Source of the DNA: Ensifer sp. LC11
Lineage (GTDB): Bacteria > Pseudomonadota > Alphaproteobacteria > Rhizobiales > Rhizobiaceae
DNA length: 64,000 bases
NCBI RefSeq assembly: GCF_001695835.1
Contig: NZ_MBSO01000056.1
Coordinates: 124,001-188,000 of the forward strand
Reading direction: 5' to 3'
Shown here in pieces: positions 42,396 through 52,214 of the stretch. Each line of letters starts with the position of its first letter. Positions within the stretch are counted from its first letter, which is position 1. Made by a program: the position numbers and the translations under genes. The notes under the pieces are model-generated. The model worked only from the letters and a program-made list of their open reading frames with translations, was not told the DNA's origin and made no database searches.

Positions 42396-43427
42396 ATGAA
42401 GGCAGATGTTCCAGGAGGAGGCGGAGGCTCCGGCCTTGGCGAAGCGGCCATGGTGCCCGTGCGCCTGCTGATGGGCGCCATCGACGCGCCGCTGCGCTGG
42501 GTCCAGCGACGGCTCGGCATCGGCGGCATGGCGACCTTCTTCCTCATGCCGAACATGCTGATCTTCGGCATTTTCGTGCTGCTGCCGTTCTTCATCAATT
42601 TCGCCTATTCCATGACCGGCGGCACGGCTCTGTTTCTTCCCGACCGGAGCTTCGTCGGCGCCGAGCAGTACCAGCGGCTCTTCGACTGCGCCAACTACAC
42701 CGACCCGAACAGCTGCGCCGAGGATACGTTCTGGACCGCCGTCGGCAACACGACGTGGTTCGTGTTGCTGCAGGTCAGCCTGATGATCCTGTTCTCGCTG
42801 GTCACAGCGCTGATCCTCAATCGCGACCTGTTGGCGCGCAGCTTCTGGCGGGCAGTGTTCTTCTTCCCGGTGCTGCTTTCACCCGTGGTCGTCGGCCTCA
42901 TCTGGAAGTGGATCCTGCAGCGCCAGGGCCTGCTCAATTTCGGCCTCTACAGCCTCGGCCTCGAACCGCATACCTGGCTCAACGACCGCAACTGGTCCTT
43001 TGCCGCGACTGTCGGCGTCTCGATCTGGGCGCATATGGGTTTCTACACGCTGATCCTGCTGGCCGGCCTGCAGGCGATCCCGAAGGATCTCTATGAGGCA
43101 GCCGAGATGGACGGCACCAGGCCTGCGCGCGCCTTCTGGCGCATCACCCTGCCGCTCTTGATGCCGAACCTGCTGGTCGTCGTCGTGCTGGTGCTCATCC
43201 GCGCCGTGCAGATCTTCGACGAGGTCTATGTGCTGACCGGCGGCGGCCCGGGCACCAGCACGCTCTATCTCACCCAATACATCTACGAGACCGGCTTTGC
43301 GACGCAGTTGCGCAACCCGGGCCTTGCCGCGGCCGCATCGATCCTGATGGGCGTCGTGCTGGTGATCCTGACATTGGTGCAACTTGGCCTTGGCCGCAAA
43401 GGCGAGAACAAGGGAGGCCGCAAATGA
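42396..43427 (+). CDS. Oligosaccharide ABC transporter permease (MalF type)
   Basis: 343-residue CUT1 permease. First helix near MATFFLMPNMLIFGIFVLLPFFI; a periplasmic loop with FDCANYTDPNSCAEDTFW carries two cysteines; the EAA loop is YEAAEMDGTRPARAFWRITLPLLMPNL. AGGAGG is found inside the early codons, so a start slightly downstream is not excluded, although the given ATG keeps a Gly-rich leader. Its stop overlaps the next permease. Confidence 0.85.
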   Translation: MKADVPGGGGGSGLGEAAMVPVRLLMGAIDAPLRWVQRRLGIGGMATFFLMPNMLIFGIFVLLPFFINFAYSMTGGTALFLPDRSFVGAEQYQRLFDCANYTDPNSCAEDTFWTAVGNTTWFVLLQVSLMILFSLVTALILNRDLLARSFWRAVFFFPVLLSPVVVGLIWKWILQRQGLLNFGLYSLGLEPHTWLNDRNWSFAATVGVSIWAHMGFYTLILLAGLQAIPKDLYEAAEMDGTRPARAFWRITLPLLMPNLLVVVVLVLIRAVQIFDEVYVLTGGGPGTSTLYLTQYIYETGFATQLRNPGLAAAASILMGVVLVILTLVQLGLGRKGENKGGRK

Positions 43428-44476
43428 GCCGTGTCGCCGAATTCATCTTCCGCCGCCGCGGCCGCAACGGTTGGCACTGGACCGATATCGTCACCTGGGC
43501 CTGGCTCATCGGTGGTCTTTTCATCATGTTCGGCCCGGCCGTCTGGCTCGTCGGTTCATCCTTCAAGTCACCGGCAGCCCTTGCCGAGTTTCCGCCGACG
43601 ATCATGCCCTATGTGACGCAGAAGGCGACTATCGAAGGTTACGACAAGCCGCTCGACCTCTACGAGGTGACAATGCCGGATGGCAGCAAGAAGGTGCTCG
43701 CCGAGGTGCGGCGCATCGGCATCGTCGCCCAGATGGTGGCACCCGACAAGCCGACCGAGATCGTCAAGGTCAAGATCGCCGAGCGCACGCCGGTGCGCAC
43801 CATGTCCTTTGCCACCTCGAACTACAGCGAGCCCTTCACCCATTTCGACTTCGTCCGCTATCTCTGGAACTCGGTCTTCGTCACGGTAACGGCGACGCTG
43901 ATCACGCTGATCGTCAATTCGATGGCCGCCTTCGCGCTCAGCAAATACGAGTTCCGCGGCCGCACCTTCGCCATGCTCCTGATCCTCGCGACGCTGATGG
44001 TGCCGCTGTCGGTGATCATGGTGCCGCTCTATTCGATCGTCTCGGCGCTTGGGCTGTTCAACAATCTCTGGGGCGTGATCCTGCCCACGGTGGCAACACC
44101 GACCGGCGTCTTCATCCTGCGGCAGTACATGCTGACCATTCCCGACGAGCTGATTGATGCCGCGCGTATGGACAAGGCGTCGGAGTGGCAGATCTACTGG
44201 CGCATCATCCTGCCGCTGACGGCGCCGGCGCTCGCGGTGCTTGCGATCTTCTCGGTCGTCTGGCGTTGGAACGACTTCCTCTGGCCACTGATCGTGCTGT
44301 CGCGCAAGGAACTTTACACGCTGCAGGTGGGCTTGAGCATCTATTCCGGCGAGCTGAACGTGCAGTGGCATTTCATTCTCGCCATGACGGTCGTGACCAT
44401 GATCCCGGTCGTGCTGGTCTTCATCTTCCTGCAACGCTTCATCACCACCGGCATCGCCGGCACCGGACTGAAATAA
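43424..44476 (+). CDS. Oligosaccharide ABC transporter permease (MalG type) with long periplasmic insert
   Basis: 350-residue CUT1 permease, about 60 longer than typical MalG proteins. Helix 1 is near [28 protein letters not shown]; then an extra hydrophilic section of about 80 residues (about 50-130) with beta-like [27 protein letters not shown] precedes the usual core. EAA loop: [27 protein letters not shown]. The insert would sit in the periplasm and may contact the binding protein. Confidence 0.85.
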   Translation: MSRVAEFIFRRRGRNGWHWTDIVTWAWLIGGLFIMFGPAVWLVGSSFKSPAALAEFPPTIMPYVTQKATIEGYDKPLDLYEVTMPDGSKKVLAEVRRIGIVAQMVAPDKPTEIVKVKIAERTPVRTMSFATSNYSEPFTHFDFVRYLWNSVFVTVTATLITLIVNSMAAFALSKYEFRGRTFAMLLILATLMVPLSVIMVPLYSIVSALGLFNNLWGVILPTVATPTGVFILRQYMLTIPDELIDAARMDKASEWQIYWRIILPLTAPALAVLAIFSVVWRWNDFLWPLIVLSRKELYTLQVGLSIYSGELNVQWHFILAMTVVTMIPVVLVFIFLQRFITTGIAGTGLK

Positions 44477-44486
44477 GGGGGCACCC

Positions 44487-45572
44487 ATGGGCCACATCAA
44501 GCTTACCAATGTGACCAAGTCGTTCGGCGCCGTCGACGTGCTTCATGACATCAACCTGGAGATCAGAGACGGCGAGTTCGTCGTCTTCGTCGGGCCATCA
44601 GGCTGCGGCAAGTCCACGCTTTTGCGCATGATCGCCGGGCTTGAAAAACCGACCGGCGGCGAACTTTCGATCGACGGCAAGGTCGTCAACGACGTGCCGG
44701 CCGCCGACCGCGGTCTTGCCATGGTCTTCCAGTCCTACGCGCTCTATCCGCATATGAGCGTGCGCCAGAACCTCGCCTTCGGGCTGGAAAACACCCGCAT
44801 GCCGAAGGCGGAGATCGCCGAGCGTATCGGCGAAGCCGCGCGCATGCTCGAAATCGAGCCCTATCTGGAGCGCCGCCCTGGGCAGCTCTCCGGCGGCCAG
44901 CGCCAGCGTGTCGCGATCGGCCGCGCGATCGTGCGTCGGCCGGTTGCCTTCCTGCTCGACGAGCCGCTGTCGAACCTCGACGCGGAACTGCGCGGCTCTA
45001 CCCGCGCCGAACTCGCGGCGCTGCACGCGCGTCTTTCGGCAACGATGATCTATGTGACGCATGATCAGGTCGAGGCGATGACGCTCGCCGACCGCATCGT
45101 CGTCTTGCGCGCCGGCCGCATCGAACAGATCGGCACGCCGCTGGAACTCTACAACAAGCCGGCCAACCGTTTCGTTGCCGGCTTCATCGGCTCCCCGCAC
45201 ATGAACTTCCTTGAAGGCACGCTCGAGCAAGCGGGCGCCGGGTCGGCGGTCGCGACGCTGAAGGGCGGCCACCGGCTGCAGGTTCCGATCTCGGACGGCG
45301 CGGCTGTAACCGGATCGCCCATCACGCTCGGCGTCCGGCCGCAGCACATCACGCTCGGCGCCGGCGACAGTGGCATTCCGGCAAAGATCCGGCTCGTCGA
45401 GGCGCTTGGTTCCGAAACGGTGCTGCACGCCGATGTCGCCGGCCAGAAGATCCTGGTCGTCGCTCCCGGCCAGCATGATCTCGCGCCGGGCGCCGACGTC
45501 AGGTTGTCGCTCGCCGCCGCCCCGATCCACCTTTTCAACGACAGGGGGCTTCGCCTTGAACGCGCTGTTTGA
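44487..45572 (+). CDS. Oligosaccharide ABC transporter ATPase (MalK/UgpC type)
   Basis: 361 residues: [32 protein letters not shown] and the switch His in YVTHDQ, followed by a C-terminal TOBE-containing domain with [11 protein letters not shown]. Ten bases after the permease; its end overlaps the TTG start of kduD by 17 bases. Confidence 0.89.
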   Translation: MGHIKLTNVTKSFGAVDVLHDINLEIRDGEFVVFVGPSGCGKSTLLRMIAGLEKPTGGELSIDGKVVNDVPAADRGLAMVFQSYALYPHMSVRQNLAFGLENTRMPKAEIAERIGEAARMLEIEPYLERRPGQLSGGQRQRVAIGRAIVRRPVAFLLDEPLSNLDAELRGSTRAELAALHARLSATMIYVTHDQVEAMTLADRIVVLRAGRIEQIGTPLELYNKPANRFVAGFIGSPHMNFLEGTLEQAGAGSAVATLKGGHRLQVPISDGAAVTGSPITLGVRPQHITLGAGDSGIPAKIRLVEALGSETVLHADVAGQKILVVAPGQHDLAPGADVRLSLAAAPIHLFNDRGLRLERAV

Positions 45573-46314
45573 TCTCACAGGCAAGACCGCCCTCGTCACC
45601 GGCGCCCGCACCGGTCTCGGCCAGGGCATGGCCTTGGCACTGGCGCGGGCCGGCGCAAACATCGCGGCCATCGGCTCGTCGCCGATGCCGGAGACGGCGG
45701 CCCTGGTCCGGGAAACCGGCGTGCGCTTCCACGAACAGACGGTGGACCTCTCCGAGCCTTTCAATGCGGCCAATGTCGTTGCCGGGGCCGCTGCCGCGCT
45801 CGACGGCGTCGATATCCTCGTCAACAACGCCGGCATCATCCGCCGCGCCGACCTGCTCGATTACTCCGAGGAGGACTGGGACAGCGTGCTCGACGTCAAC
45901 CTGAAGGCGGTCTTCATGCTGTCGCAGGCGGCCGCCAAGCACATGGTCTCGACCGGGCGCGCGGGGCGGATCGTCAACGTCGCTTCCATGCTGACCTTCC
46001 AGGGCGGCATTCGCGTGCCGGCCTACGCCGCCTCCAAGCACGGCATTGCCGGCCTCACCAAGGCGATGGCCAATGAGCTGGCGCCGCGCGGGATTACCGT
46101 CAATGCGATCGCCCCCGGTTACATGGCGACCGACAACACCGAAGCGCTGCGCAACGACCCGGATCGTAATGCCCAGATCTCCGCACGCATCCCGATGGGG
46201 CGCTGGGGCACGCCGGATGATCTTGCCACCGCCGTGCTTTTTTTCGCCGCACCCGCTTCCGGCTACGTCACCGGCACAGTCCTGCCCGTCGACGGCGGCT
46301 GGTTGGTTCGCTAG
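45556..46314 (+). CDS. kduD: 2-dehydro-3-deoxy-D-gluconate 5-dehydrogenase KduD
   Basis: 252-residue short-chain dehydrogenase that reduces 2,5-diketo-3-deoxygluconate, the KduI product, to 2-keto-3-deoxygluconate. NAD site [21 protein letters not shown], the catalytic Ser in [10 protein letters not shown] and the YAASKHG pair (Tyr and Lys), and closing PVDGGWLVR. The start is taken as the TTG at 45556 with GGGGG upstream, because family homology begins there ([13 protein letters not shown]). No kdgK or kdgA is in the window. Confidence 0.88.
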   Translation: MNALFDLTGKTALVTGARTGLGQGMALALARAGANIAAIGSSPMPETAALVRETGVRFHEQTVDLSEPFNAANVVAGAAAALDGVDILVNNAGIIRRADLLDYSEEDWDSVLDVNLKAVFMLSQAAAKHMVSTGRAGRIVNVASMLTFQGGIRVPAYAASKHGIAGLTKAMANELAPRGITVNAIAPGYMATDNTEALRNDPDRNAQISARIPMGRWGTPDDLATAVLFFAAPASGYVTGTVLPVDGGWLVR

Positions 46315-46323
46315 GCCGCTCCC

Positions 46324-47223
46324 GTGCCTATCTCGGTCGCCCGTCTTCGCACGCTTCTCGGGTTCGTCGAAACCGAACTCTCCCTTGAGGCGTGCGAGAC
46401 GGAGGAATGTGGCTCCCACATTGTCGAAAGGCTGCGCTTCCGCAGCCGACGCAGCGGAGCTGAAATCCGCGGTTTGCTGACGCGACCACCCGGCGGCGGC
46501 GGGCCCGGACCGGCGATCCTCTACGCCCACGCCCACGGCGGACGTTACGAGATCGGCGCCAGCGAACTCCTCGATGGCCGACCGGCGCTGCTCGGCCCTC
46601 CCGGGCCATTTCTCGCGGAGCACGGTTTCGTCACGCTTTGCTTGGACATGCCGACGTTCGGCGAACGCTCGATCGTCACCGAAAGCGCCGCGACGAAGGC
46701 GGCGCTCTGGTATGGCCGCACCCTTTTCGGCCAGATGCTCGCCGAACAGCAGGCAGCGCTCACATGGCTTTCGTCGCGCGACGACGTCGATGCCAACAGG
46801 ATCGGCATGACCGGGATTTCGATGGGCGCCACGCTTTCCTATTTTCTGGCTGCACTCGACGGGCGTATCGCCGCAACCGCGCATCTCTGCTGCTTTGCCG
46901 ATTTCGCGTCCCTCGTCGAAACCGGCGCCCACGATCGGCACGGCCTCTATCTCACGATCCCCGGTCTGCTCGCAGAGACCTCGACCGGCGTGATCGCCGG
47001 CCTCGTCGCGCCGCGACCGCAACTGATCTGCGTGGGGCTTGATGATCCATTGACGCCGCCTCAGGCGGTGGAGCGCGCCTATGCCGAGACGCAGGCGGCC
47101 TATCGCGCTGCCGGAGCCGAAGACGCTCTGTCCCTTTTGGCGGAGCCCGGCGTCGGGCACGTCGAGACCGCGCCGATGCGCGACGCGGTGCTCGCGTTCC
47201 TGAAACGCCATCTGGGCGGCTAA
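46324..47223 (+). CDS. Alpha/beta hydrolase, possible oligosaccharide deacetylase
   Basis: 299-residue dienelactone-hydrolase-like protein starting at a GTG 9 bases after kduD. Nucleophile Ser166 in GISMGAT, acid in VGLDDPLTPP and His in GVGHVET make a complete triad; HAHGGRYEIGASE gives the oxyanion region. No signal peptide. As the last gene of the pectin operon it may remove acetyl or methyl esters from imported fragments, since pectins are esterified; this is inference from position only. Confidence 0.75.
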   Translation: MPISVARLRTLLGFVETELSLEACETEECGSHIVERLRFRSRRSGAEIRGLLTRPPGGGGPGPAILYAHAHGGRYEIGASELLDGRPALLGPPGPFLAEHGFVTLCLDMPTFGERSIVTESAATKAALWYGRTLFGQMLAEQQAALTWLSSRDDVDANRIGMTGISMGATLSYFLAALDGRIAATAHLCCFADFASLVETGAHDRHGLYLTIPGLLAETSTGVIAGLVAPRPQLICVGLDDPLTPPQAVERAYAETQAAYRAAGAEDALSLLAEPGVGHVETAPMRDAVLAFLKRHLGG

Positions 47224-47268
47224 GGCCGCGCCTGATGCCCTGGGCACGCATGCGGCGAGATGCCACCG

Positions 47269-48342
47269 TCAGATGCCGGCAGCCGGACGACGGACCTGCC
47301 CGCCATCGACGCCTGTCGGCGCGATTGCCGATGCGGCATCGCTCCACCCGAGTTCGGGCGCGATCAACCGCACGAAATCGTCGAGGATTTGGCAGTACTC
47401 GTCCTCTTGGAATTCATAGGGCAATTCCAGCCTGATCTCGGTGACCTCCGGCAGGATCGGGTCGGCAAACAGCCGCTCCAGGATTTCGTCCGAGCTTCCG
47501 ACCAGATCGTCGGCGTAGAGCGTGCGCCGTTCTCCCTGAGGTGTCAGCGTGCGCTCGAAACGTCCGGCCGCATAGTCCCGATATCGCCTCCGGGTCGCGG
47601 CATCCGCGCTGTCGAGCGGAACGATCACCCGTCCGAGCGCCACGCGTTTGCCTTCCCCGCCCGAAGAACGGTAAAGCCCAAGCTGCCGCGCCTGCGCCAC
47701 GAAAAACGCGTCCGTCTCCTCGCCTGTCGTGACGTTGCCGATCAGCAGGTTGAAGCCGTGGCTGCCGGCCCAGGCGGCCGAGCGCAGCGAACCGCCGCCA
47801 TACCACAGCCGATCGGCAAGGCCTCTCGCATGTGGCTGCAGCCGCGGACGCTTGGCGCCGAAAGGCGTCTTGATCACCGTGTCGTCGTCGCCCAGCAGAT
47901 TTCCGCGCAGGTTCTCCTGAAAGCGCAGCACCCGCTGATGCGAGAAGTCATAGGCCGACCAGTCGCCGTCGAAAGCGAGAGGCCCGATCAGATCGAGATG
48001 CGGCGGTTTTCCGGCACTCAAGCCGACGTTCAGCCGACCGCGCGACAGCACGTCGACCGTCGAGAGGTCTTCGGCGAGGCGATAGGGGTTCTCGTAGCCG
48101 ATCGGGATGACGGCGGTGCCGAGCTCGATGCGGCTCGTTCTCTGGGTGGCGGCCGCAAGGAATGCGGCGGCCGACGAGATGCCGGGCTCCAGATGCCGCT
48201 GGCGCACCCAGGCGCTGGCAAAGCCGAGCGCCTCGCCATACTGCAGTAGCGACAGGGTCTTTTCGAGCCCGTCCAGCGGATTGTCGGGCGCATAGTTGCC
48301 GGGGCTCAAAAAGCCGATTTGACTGATGGATATGTTCGTCAT
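47269..48342 (-). CDS. LLM-class flavin-dependent monooxygenase (operon end)
   Basis: 357-residue luciferase-like monooxygenase: ISQIGFLSPGNY start, GEALGFASAWVRQRHLEPGISSAAAFLAAATQRTSRIELGTAVIPIGYENPYRLAEDLSTVDVLSRGRLNVGLSAG, the family's FMN-binding core, and LWYGGGSLRSAAWAGSHGFNLLIG. ATG 48342 is 12 bases after the binding-protein stop; the frame stays open upstream but overlaps that gene. FMNH2-dependent oxygenases of this type often cleave C-S or C-N bonds. Last gene of the operon running from 56365. Confidence 0.8.
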   Translation of the reverse strand: MTNISISQIGFLSPGNYAPDNPLDGLEKTLSLLQYGEALGFASAWVRQRHLEPGISSAAAFLAAATQRTSRIELGTAVIPIGYENPYRLAEDLSTVDVLSRGRLNVGLSAGKPPHLDLIGPLAFDGDWSAYDFSHQRVLRFQENLRGNLLGDDDTVIKTPFGAKRPRLQPHARGLADRLWYGGGSLRSAAWAGSHGFNLLIGNVTTGEETDAFFVAQARQLGLYRSSGGEGKRVALGRVIVPLDSADAATRRRYRDYAAGRFERTLTPQGERRTLYADDLVGSSDEILERLFADPILPEVTEIRLELPYEFQEDEYCQILDDFVRLIAPELGWSDAASAIAPTGVDGGQVRRPAAGI

Positions 48343-48353
48343 CCACCGCGCCT

Positions 48354-49289
48354 TCAGAATTTCGGCAGGCCGGGCGGGTTGGTCTCGGACTTCGGCAGAG
48401 CTTCTTCCTGGAGATGCCAGCGCGCCAGAACCTTGGCATAGGCGCCGTTTTCGATCAGGCCGTTGGTGGCGATCGTCAGCGCGTTGGCAAGGCCGCTGCC
48501 CTTGCGGGTGGTGATCGCCACGTCCGAGCGCTCCGGCCAGCCGGCGCTGAGCGTGCCGACACGTTTGATGTTGCGGTCGCGCGCGGCGATGAAGACGAGC
48601 TGCGCATGCGGCTGGACGATGACATCGGCACGACCGGAAGCCAGCGCCACGAGGCTCGTCGCCTCGTCGTCGTAGTATTGCAGCGCCAAGGGTTTCAGGC
48701 CGGCGGCGACATTCTCGTCGCTCCATTTGAGCAGAATGCGCTCCTGATTGGTGCCGGCGCCGACGATGATCCTCAGGCCCGCCGCATCCTTCGGCTCCCC
48801 GATCGCGGTGATGCCGCTATCGGCCTTGACGAAGAAGCCGTGCAGGCCCTGGCGGTAGGTCGAGAAGTCGAATTTCTCCTTGCGCTGCTCGGTGACGCCG
48901 ACATTGGAGATGACCGCGTCGTACTTGCCTGAGGTCAACCCAAGTGGCCAGTCGATCCAGGCGGTGGGCACGAGCTCGAGTTCCAACCCCAGGCTGTTGG
49001 CAATCGCGCCGGCATATTCCGGATCGGCCCCAATGACCGTACGCGCATCGGTGGCGTAGGTGGCAAGTGGCGGTCCACCCGGGCTGACCCCGACGGTGAA
49101 CTTGCCCGGTGTAACGAACTTGAAATCGGCAGGGATCGCAGCAACAGCCTTTTCGTTGCGGGTCGCATGGACGCGGCCCGGCTGTTCCGGGCTGAGATCA
49201 AAGCCGGTTTCGGCCGTGGCCGAGCCGACATGAAGGAGGGCTACCGCGGCGGCGGCGAGAAGAGTGCGAAGGGTGGTCTTGCCGATCAT
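48354..49289 (-). CDS. Amino-acid-type ABC binding protein (paralogue B)
   Basis: 311 residues, signal peptide MIGKTTLRTLLAAAAVALLHVGSATAE, then a family 3 binding domain: FVTPGKFTVGVSPGGPPLATYATD, VIGADPEYAGAIANSLGLELELVPTAWIDWPLG, GKYDAVISNVGVTEQRKEKFDFSTYR and AGTNQERILLKWS. It is closely related along its whole length to the gene at 49358-50302, with changed ligand-pocket positions, so a tandem duplication with ligand divergence. Start at the ATG 49289 where the signal peptide begins. Confidence 0.84.
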   Translation of the reverse strand: MIGKTTLRTLLAAAAVALLHVGSATAETGFDLSPEQPGRVHATRNEKAVAAIPADFKFVTPGKFTVGVSPGGPPLATYATDARTVIGADPEYAGAIANSLGLELELVPTAWIDWPLGLTSGKYDAVISNVGVTEQRKEKFDFSTYRQGLHGFFVKADSGITAIGEPKDAAGLRIIVGAGTNQERILLKWSDENVAAGLKPLALQYYDDEATSLVALASGRADVIVQPHAQLVFIAARDRNIKRVGTLSAGWPERSDVAITTRKGSGLANALTIATNGLIENGAYAKVLARWHLQEEALPKSETNPPGLPKF

Positions 49290-49357
49290 GCTGTTGGTCT
49301 CCGGATGGGATGCGGAAAAGGAGGACCGGCGTTGCCGCCGATCCCCAAGGGTTGAGA

Positions 49358-50302
49358 TCACGAGCCGCTCTTCGGCAGGCCGGGCGGGTTGGTCTGGGCG
49401 GCATCGACCGCTTCGGCGCCGAGGCTCCAGCGCTTCAGCACTTCGCCGTATTTGCCGTTCTTGATGAGATCGTTGAGCGCTGTCGTGACGGCGTCGGCCA
49501 GGCCACCGCCCTTGCGCGTGGTGACGGCGATCTCGGCCGTCAGCGGCCGACCGCCGCTGGCGATACCGACCACCTTGGTGTTGTTCTTGATCGATGCGGC
49601 ATAGGCCCGCGTCGCGTTCGGATTGAACTCGACGTCTGCCCGACCCGACTGCAGCGCCAGATCGCCGGCGGCGCGATCGTCATAATACTGCACCTCGATC
49701 GGCTTCAGGCCGGCTGCGACGTTCTGCCGGTCCCATTCGAGAATGATCTTTTCCTGATTGGTGCCGGCGCCGGTGATCACCTTCAGCCCGGCGACATCCT
49801 TCGGTTCCTTGATCTCGGTTATCTTGCTGTCGGACTTGACGAAGAAGCCGAGCACGTCCTTGCGATAGGTGGAGAAATCGAACTTCTCCTTGCGCTCTTC
49901 GGTCACCGTGACATTGCTGATCACCGCGTCGTATTTGCCCGAGCTGACGCCGAGCGGCCAATCGGCCCAGGCGACGGGCACGAGTTCGAGCTCGAGACCG
50001 AAGCTGTCGGCGAGCAGCGAAGCGATATCCGGATCAGCGCCGACAACGGTCTTGGAGTCCGAGGCATAGGTCGCAATCGGCGGATCCCACGGGTTGATCG
50101 CGACGGTAAACTTGCCCGGGTTGACGAATTTGAAGTCGCTAGCGATCGCCTTGATTGCCGCTTCGTTCTTTTCCGCACGCACGCGGTTCGAGGTGTCCGG
50201 GCTGAGGTCGAATTTCTCCTCGGCCTGGACGGGACCCAAGCCAAGAGTCACCGCCGTGACGGCACCAGCCAGAAGCAACTTTGCAGTGTCGAGTATGGTC
50301 AT
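49358..50302 (-). CDS. Amino-acid-type ABC binding protein (paralogue A)
   Basis: 314 residues, signal peptide ending at GPVQA, then FDLSPDTSNRVRAEKNEAAI and FVNPGKFTVAINPWDPPIATYASD, VVGADPDIASLLADSFGLELELVPVAWADWPLG, GKYDAVISNVTVTEERKEKFDFSTYRKD. GGAGAGG precedes the ATG at 50302. It serves the fused permease-ATPase encoded just upstream (73-base gap). The class includes cystine and S-modified cysteine binders; the ligand here is inferred, not shown. Confidence 0.85.
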   Translation of the reverse strand: MTILDTAKLLLAGAVTAVTLGLGPVQAEEKFDLSPDTSNRVRAEKNEAAIKAIASDFKFVNPGKFTVAINPWDPPIATYASDSKTVVGADPDIASLLADSFGLELELVPVAWADWPLGVSSGKYDAVISNVTVTEERKEKFDFSTYRKDVLGFFVKSDSKITEIKEPKDVAGLKVITGAGTNQEKIILEWDRQNVAAGLKPIEVQYYDDRAAGDLALQSGRADVEFNPNATRAYAASIKNNTKVVGIASGGRPLTAEIAVTTRKGGGLADAVTTALNDLIKNGKYGEVLKRWSLGAEAVDAAQTNPPGLPKSGS

Positions 50303-50375
50303 AGTCCTCTCCTTTTCAATCTTTGGTTGTTGGCGATAGCAAAGCTTCCCCATCGGAAGATCGCCGACGGGTTTT

Positions 50376-52151
50376 TCAGAGAACGCGCGCCAGGAATTCG
50401 CGAGTGCGCGGATGCTTGGCTTCGGCGAAGATCTGTGCCGGCGGTCCTGCCTCCAGCACCCGTCCCGCCTCCATGAAGACGACGGTGTCGGCGACCTCGC
50501 GGGCAAAGCCGGTTTCATGGGTGACGATGACCAGCGTCGTGCCGGTTCGGGCCAATTCCTTGATGACGTCGAGCACTTCGCCGACGAGTTCCGGATCGAG
50601 CGCCGAAGTCGGCTCATCGAAGAGCAGCACCTTGGGCCGGAGTGCCAACGCACGGGCAATGGCGACACGCTGCTGCTGGCCGCCCGAGAGCTGGCGTGGA
50701 TAGGCGTCGATCTTGTCGCTAAGGCCGATGCGAGCCAAGAGCTCCTGGGCAAGCCGCACCGCTTCCTCCCGGCTGAGACCGCGCACGTGAATGGGCGCCT
50801 CGATCAGGTTTTCGAGCACGGTCAGATGCGGGAACAGATTGAAGTTCTGGAACACCATGCCGATATCGGCACGCCGCTTCAGAATGTCCTTTTCCTTCAG
50901 TTCGTAGAGCGTGTCGCCCTTCTGGCTGTAGCCGACGAGTTCGTCGTCGATTGCAATGAAGCCGTCATCGACCCGCTCCAGATGGTTGATCGCCCTGAGC
51001 AAAGTGGATTTGCCGGAACCCGATGGCCCGAGGATTGCCGTGACGCTGCCCGCCGGCAGGTCCAGCTCGACCCGGTCGAGTACCTTCAGCGGCCCGAAAC
51101 TCTTCGATATGCCGTGCACATGCACGGTGCCGCCGGAGCGTAGAACCTGGGCGTCGCGAAAACCAACCTTTCCGGTTGCAGCAGCCGTGCGCGCGACCTC
51201 CGACAGCGGTCGGCGAAAGCGCGAAACGAGTGCCTGGAAAGGCAGCGGCACCGGATTGCGCACAGCACCTCTCGAATAGTAGCGCTCGATATAGTGCTGG
51301 GCGATTGAGAGCCCGGTCATGATCACCAGATACCAGACGGTCGCGACCATCAGCAGCGGGATGACCTCGAGATTGCGGCGATAGATGACCTGAACCGTGT
51401 AGAAAAGTTCAGGCAACGCCAGCACGTAGACCATCGAGGTGCCCTTTGCGAGACCGATGATCTCGTTGAAGCCGGTGGGCAGGATCGAGCGCATGGCCTG
51501 CGGCAGCACGATGCGGAACGCCTGGCGGCGACGCGGCAGGCCAAGAGCGGCCGCCGCCTCATGCTGTCCCTGGTCGACGGCAAGGATGCCGCCGCGCACG
51601 ATCTCGGCAAAGAAGGCCGATTGATTGAGCGTGAGACCGAGGAAAGCAGCGGCAAACGGCGTCAGAAGTTGGGTCGTCGGATAGTTCAGCCAGACGGTGT
51701 CCGTGAACGGCACGCCGATCGCGATCGTCTCGTAGAGGTAACCGAGATTGTTGAGCACCAGCAGCAGCACAATCAGCGGGATCGAGCGCAACAACCAGAT
51801 GTAGCCGAAAGAGAGGCCGGCAAGCAGCGGCGATTTCGACACGCGGGCGAGCGCCAGCGCCGTGCCGAGCAGCGAACCCGAGACGGTGGCGAGCGCCGTC
51901 AAAAGCAGCGTCCGGCCGAGGCCCGCCAGTACCGGCTCAGCGAAGAACCATTCGGCGAAAACCGGCCAGCCCCAGCGCGGATTGGTCAGCACCGAATAGA
52001 GCGCGCCTGATATGACGAGTGCCGCAAACAGCGTGCCGAGCGCACGGCCTGGATGGCGTGCCGGCACGATGCGGTAGTGCGCATAGCCCGGGTTCGGCTC
52101 GCTGGTCCGGCTGACACCGGGCGCGCCGGCAAGATCGCTCAGAACTGCCAT
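50376..52151 (-). CDS. Fused amino-acid ABC transporter permease-ATPase
   Basis: 591 residues uniting two subunits normally separate. Residues about 30-300 are a HisM-type permease (helices [63 protein letters not shown]; loop [28 protein letters not shown]). After a linker, about 340-591 is a GlnQ-type ATPase ([37 protein letters not shown]). There is only one permease, so the complex should be a homodimer of the fusion. ATG 52151 follows GAGAGGATCC. Confidence 0.87.
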   Translation of the reverse strand: MAVLSDLAGAPGVSRTSEPNPGYAHYRIVPARHPGRALGTLFAALVISGALYSVLTNPRWGWPVFAEWFFAEPVLAGLGRTLLLTALATVSGSLLGTALALARVSKSPLLAGLSFGYIWLLRSIPLIVLLLVLNNLGYLYETIAIGVPFTDTVWLNYPTTQLLTPFAAAFLGLTLNQSAFFAEIVRGGILAVDQGQHEAAAALGLPRRRQAFRIVLPQAMRSILPTGFNEIIGLAKGTSMVYVLALPELFYTVQVIYRRNLEVIPLLMVATVWYLVIMTGLSIAQHYIERYYSRGAVRNPVPLPFQALVSRFRRPLSEVARTAAATGKVGFRDAQVLRSGGTVHVHGISKSFGPLKVLDRVELDLPAGSVTAILGPSGSGKSTLLRAINHLERVDDGFIAIDDELVGYSQKGDTLYELKEKDILKRRADIGMVFQNFNLFPHLTVLENLIEAPIHVRGLSREEAVRLAQELLARIGLSDKIDAYPRQLSGGQQQRVAIARALALRPKVLLFDEPTSALDPELVGEVLDVIKELARTGTTLVIVTHETGFAREVADTVVFMEAGRVLEAGPPAQIFAEAKHPRTREFLARVL

Positions 52152-52214
52152 GTTGGATCCTCTCTTGAAAATCGGTTGGCGGCCGGCGTTCGCGGCCGGC
52201 ACGATCGGTCGGCG

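Noticed and set aside
45535-47247. Minus-strand open frame of 570 codons opposite kduD and the hydrolase gene
   Set aside because: Spans two well-supported plus-strand genes; no motif.
48343-48726. Upstream extension of the first LLM monooxygenase frame
   Set aside because: Overlaps the binding-protein gene and is Arg-rich shadow; the homologous protein starts at 48342.
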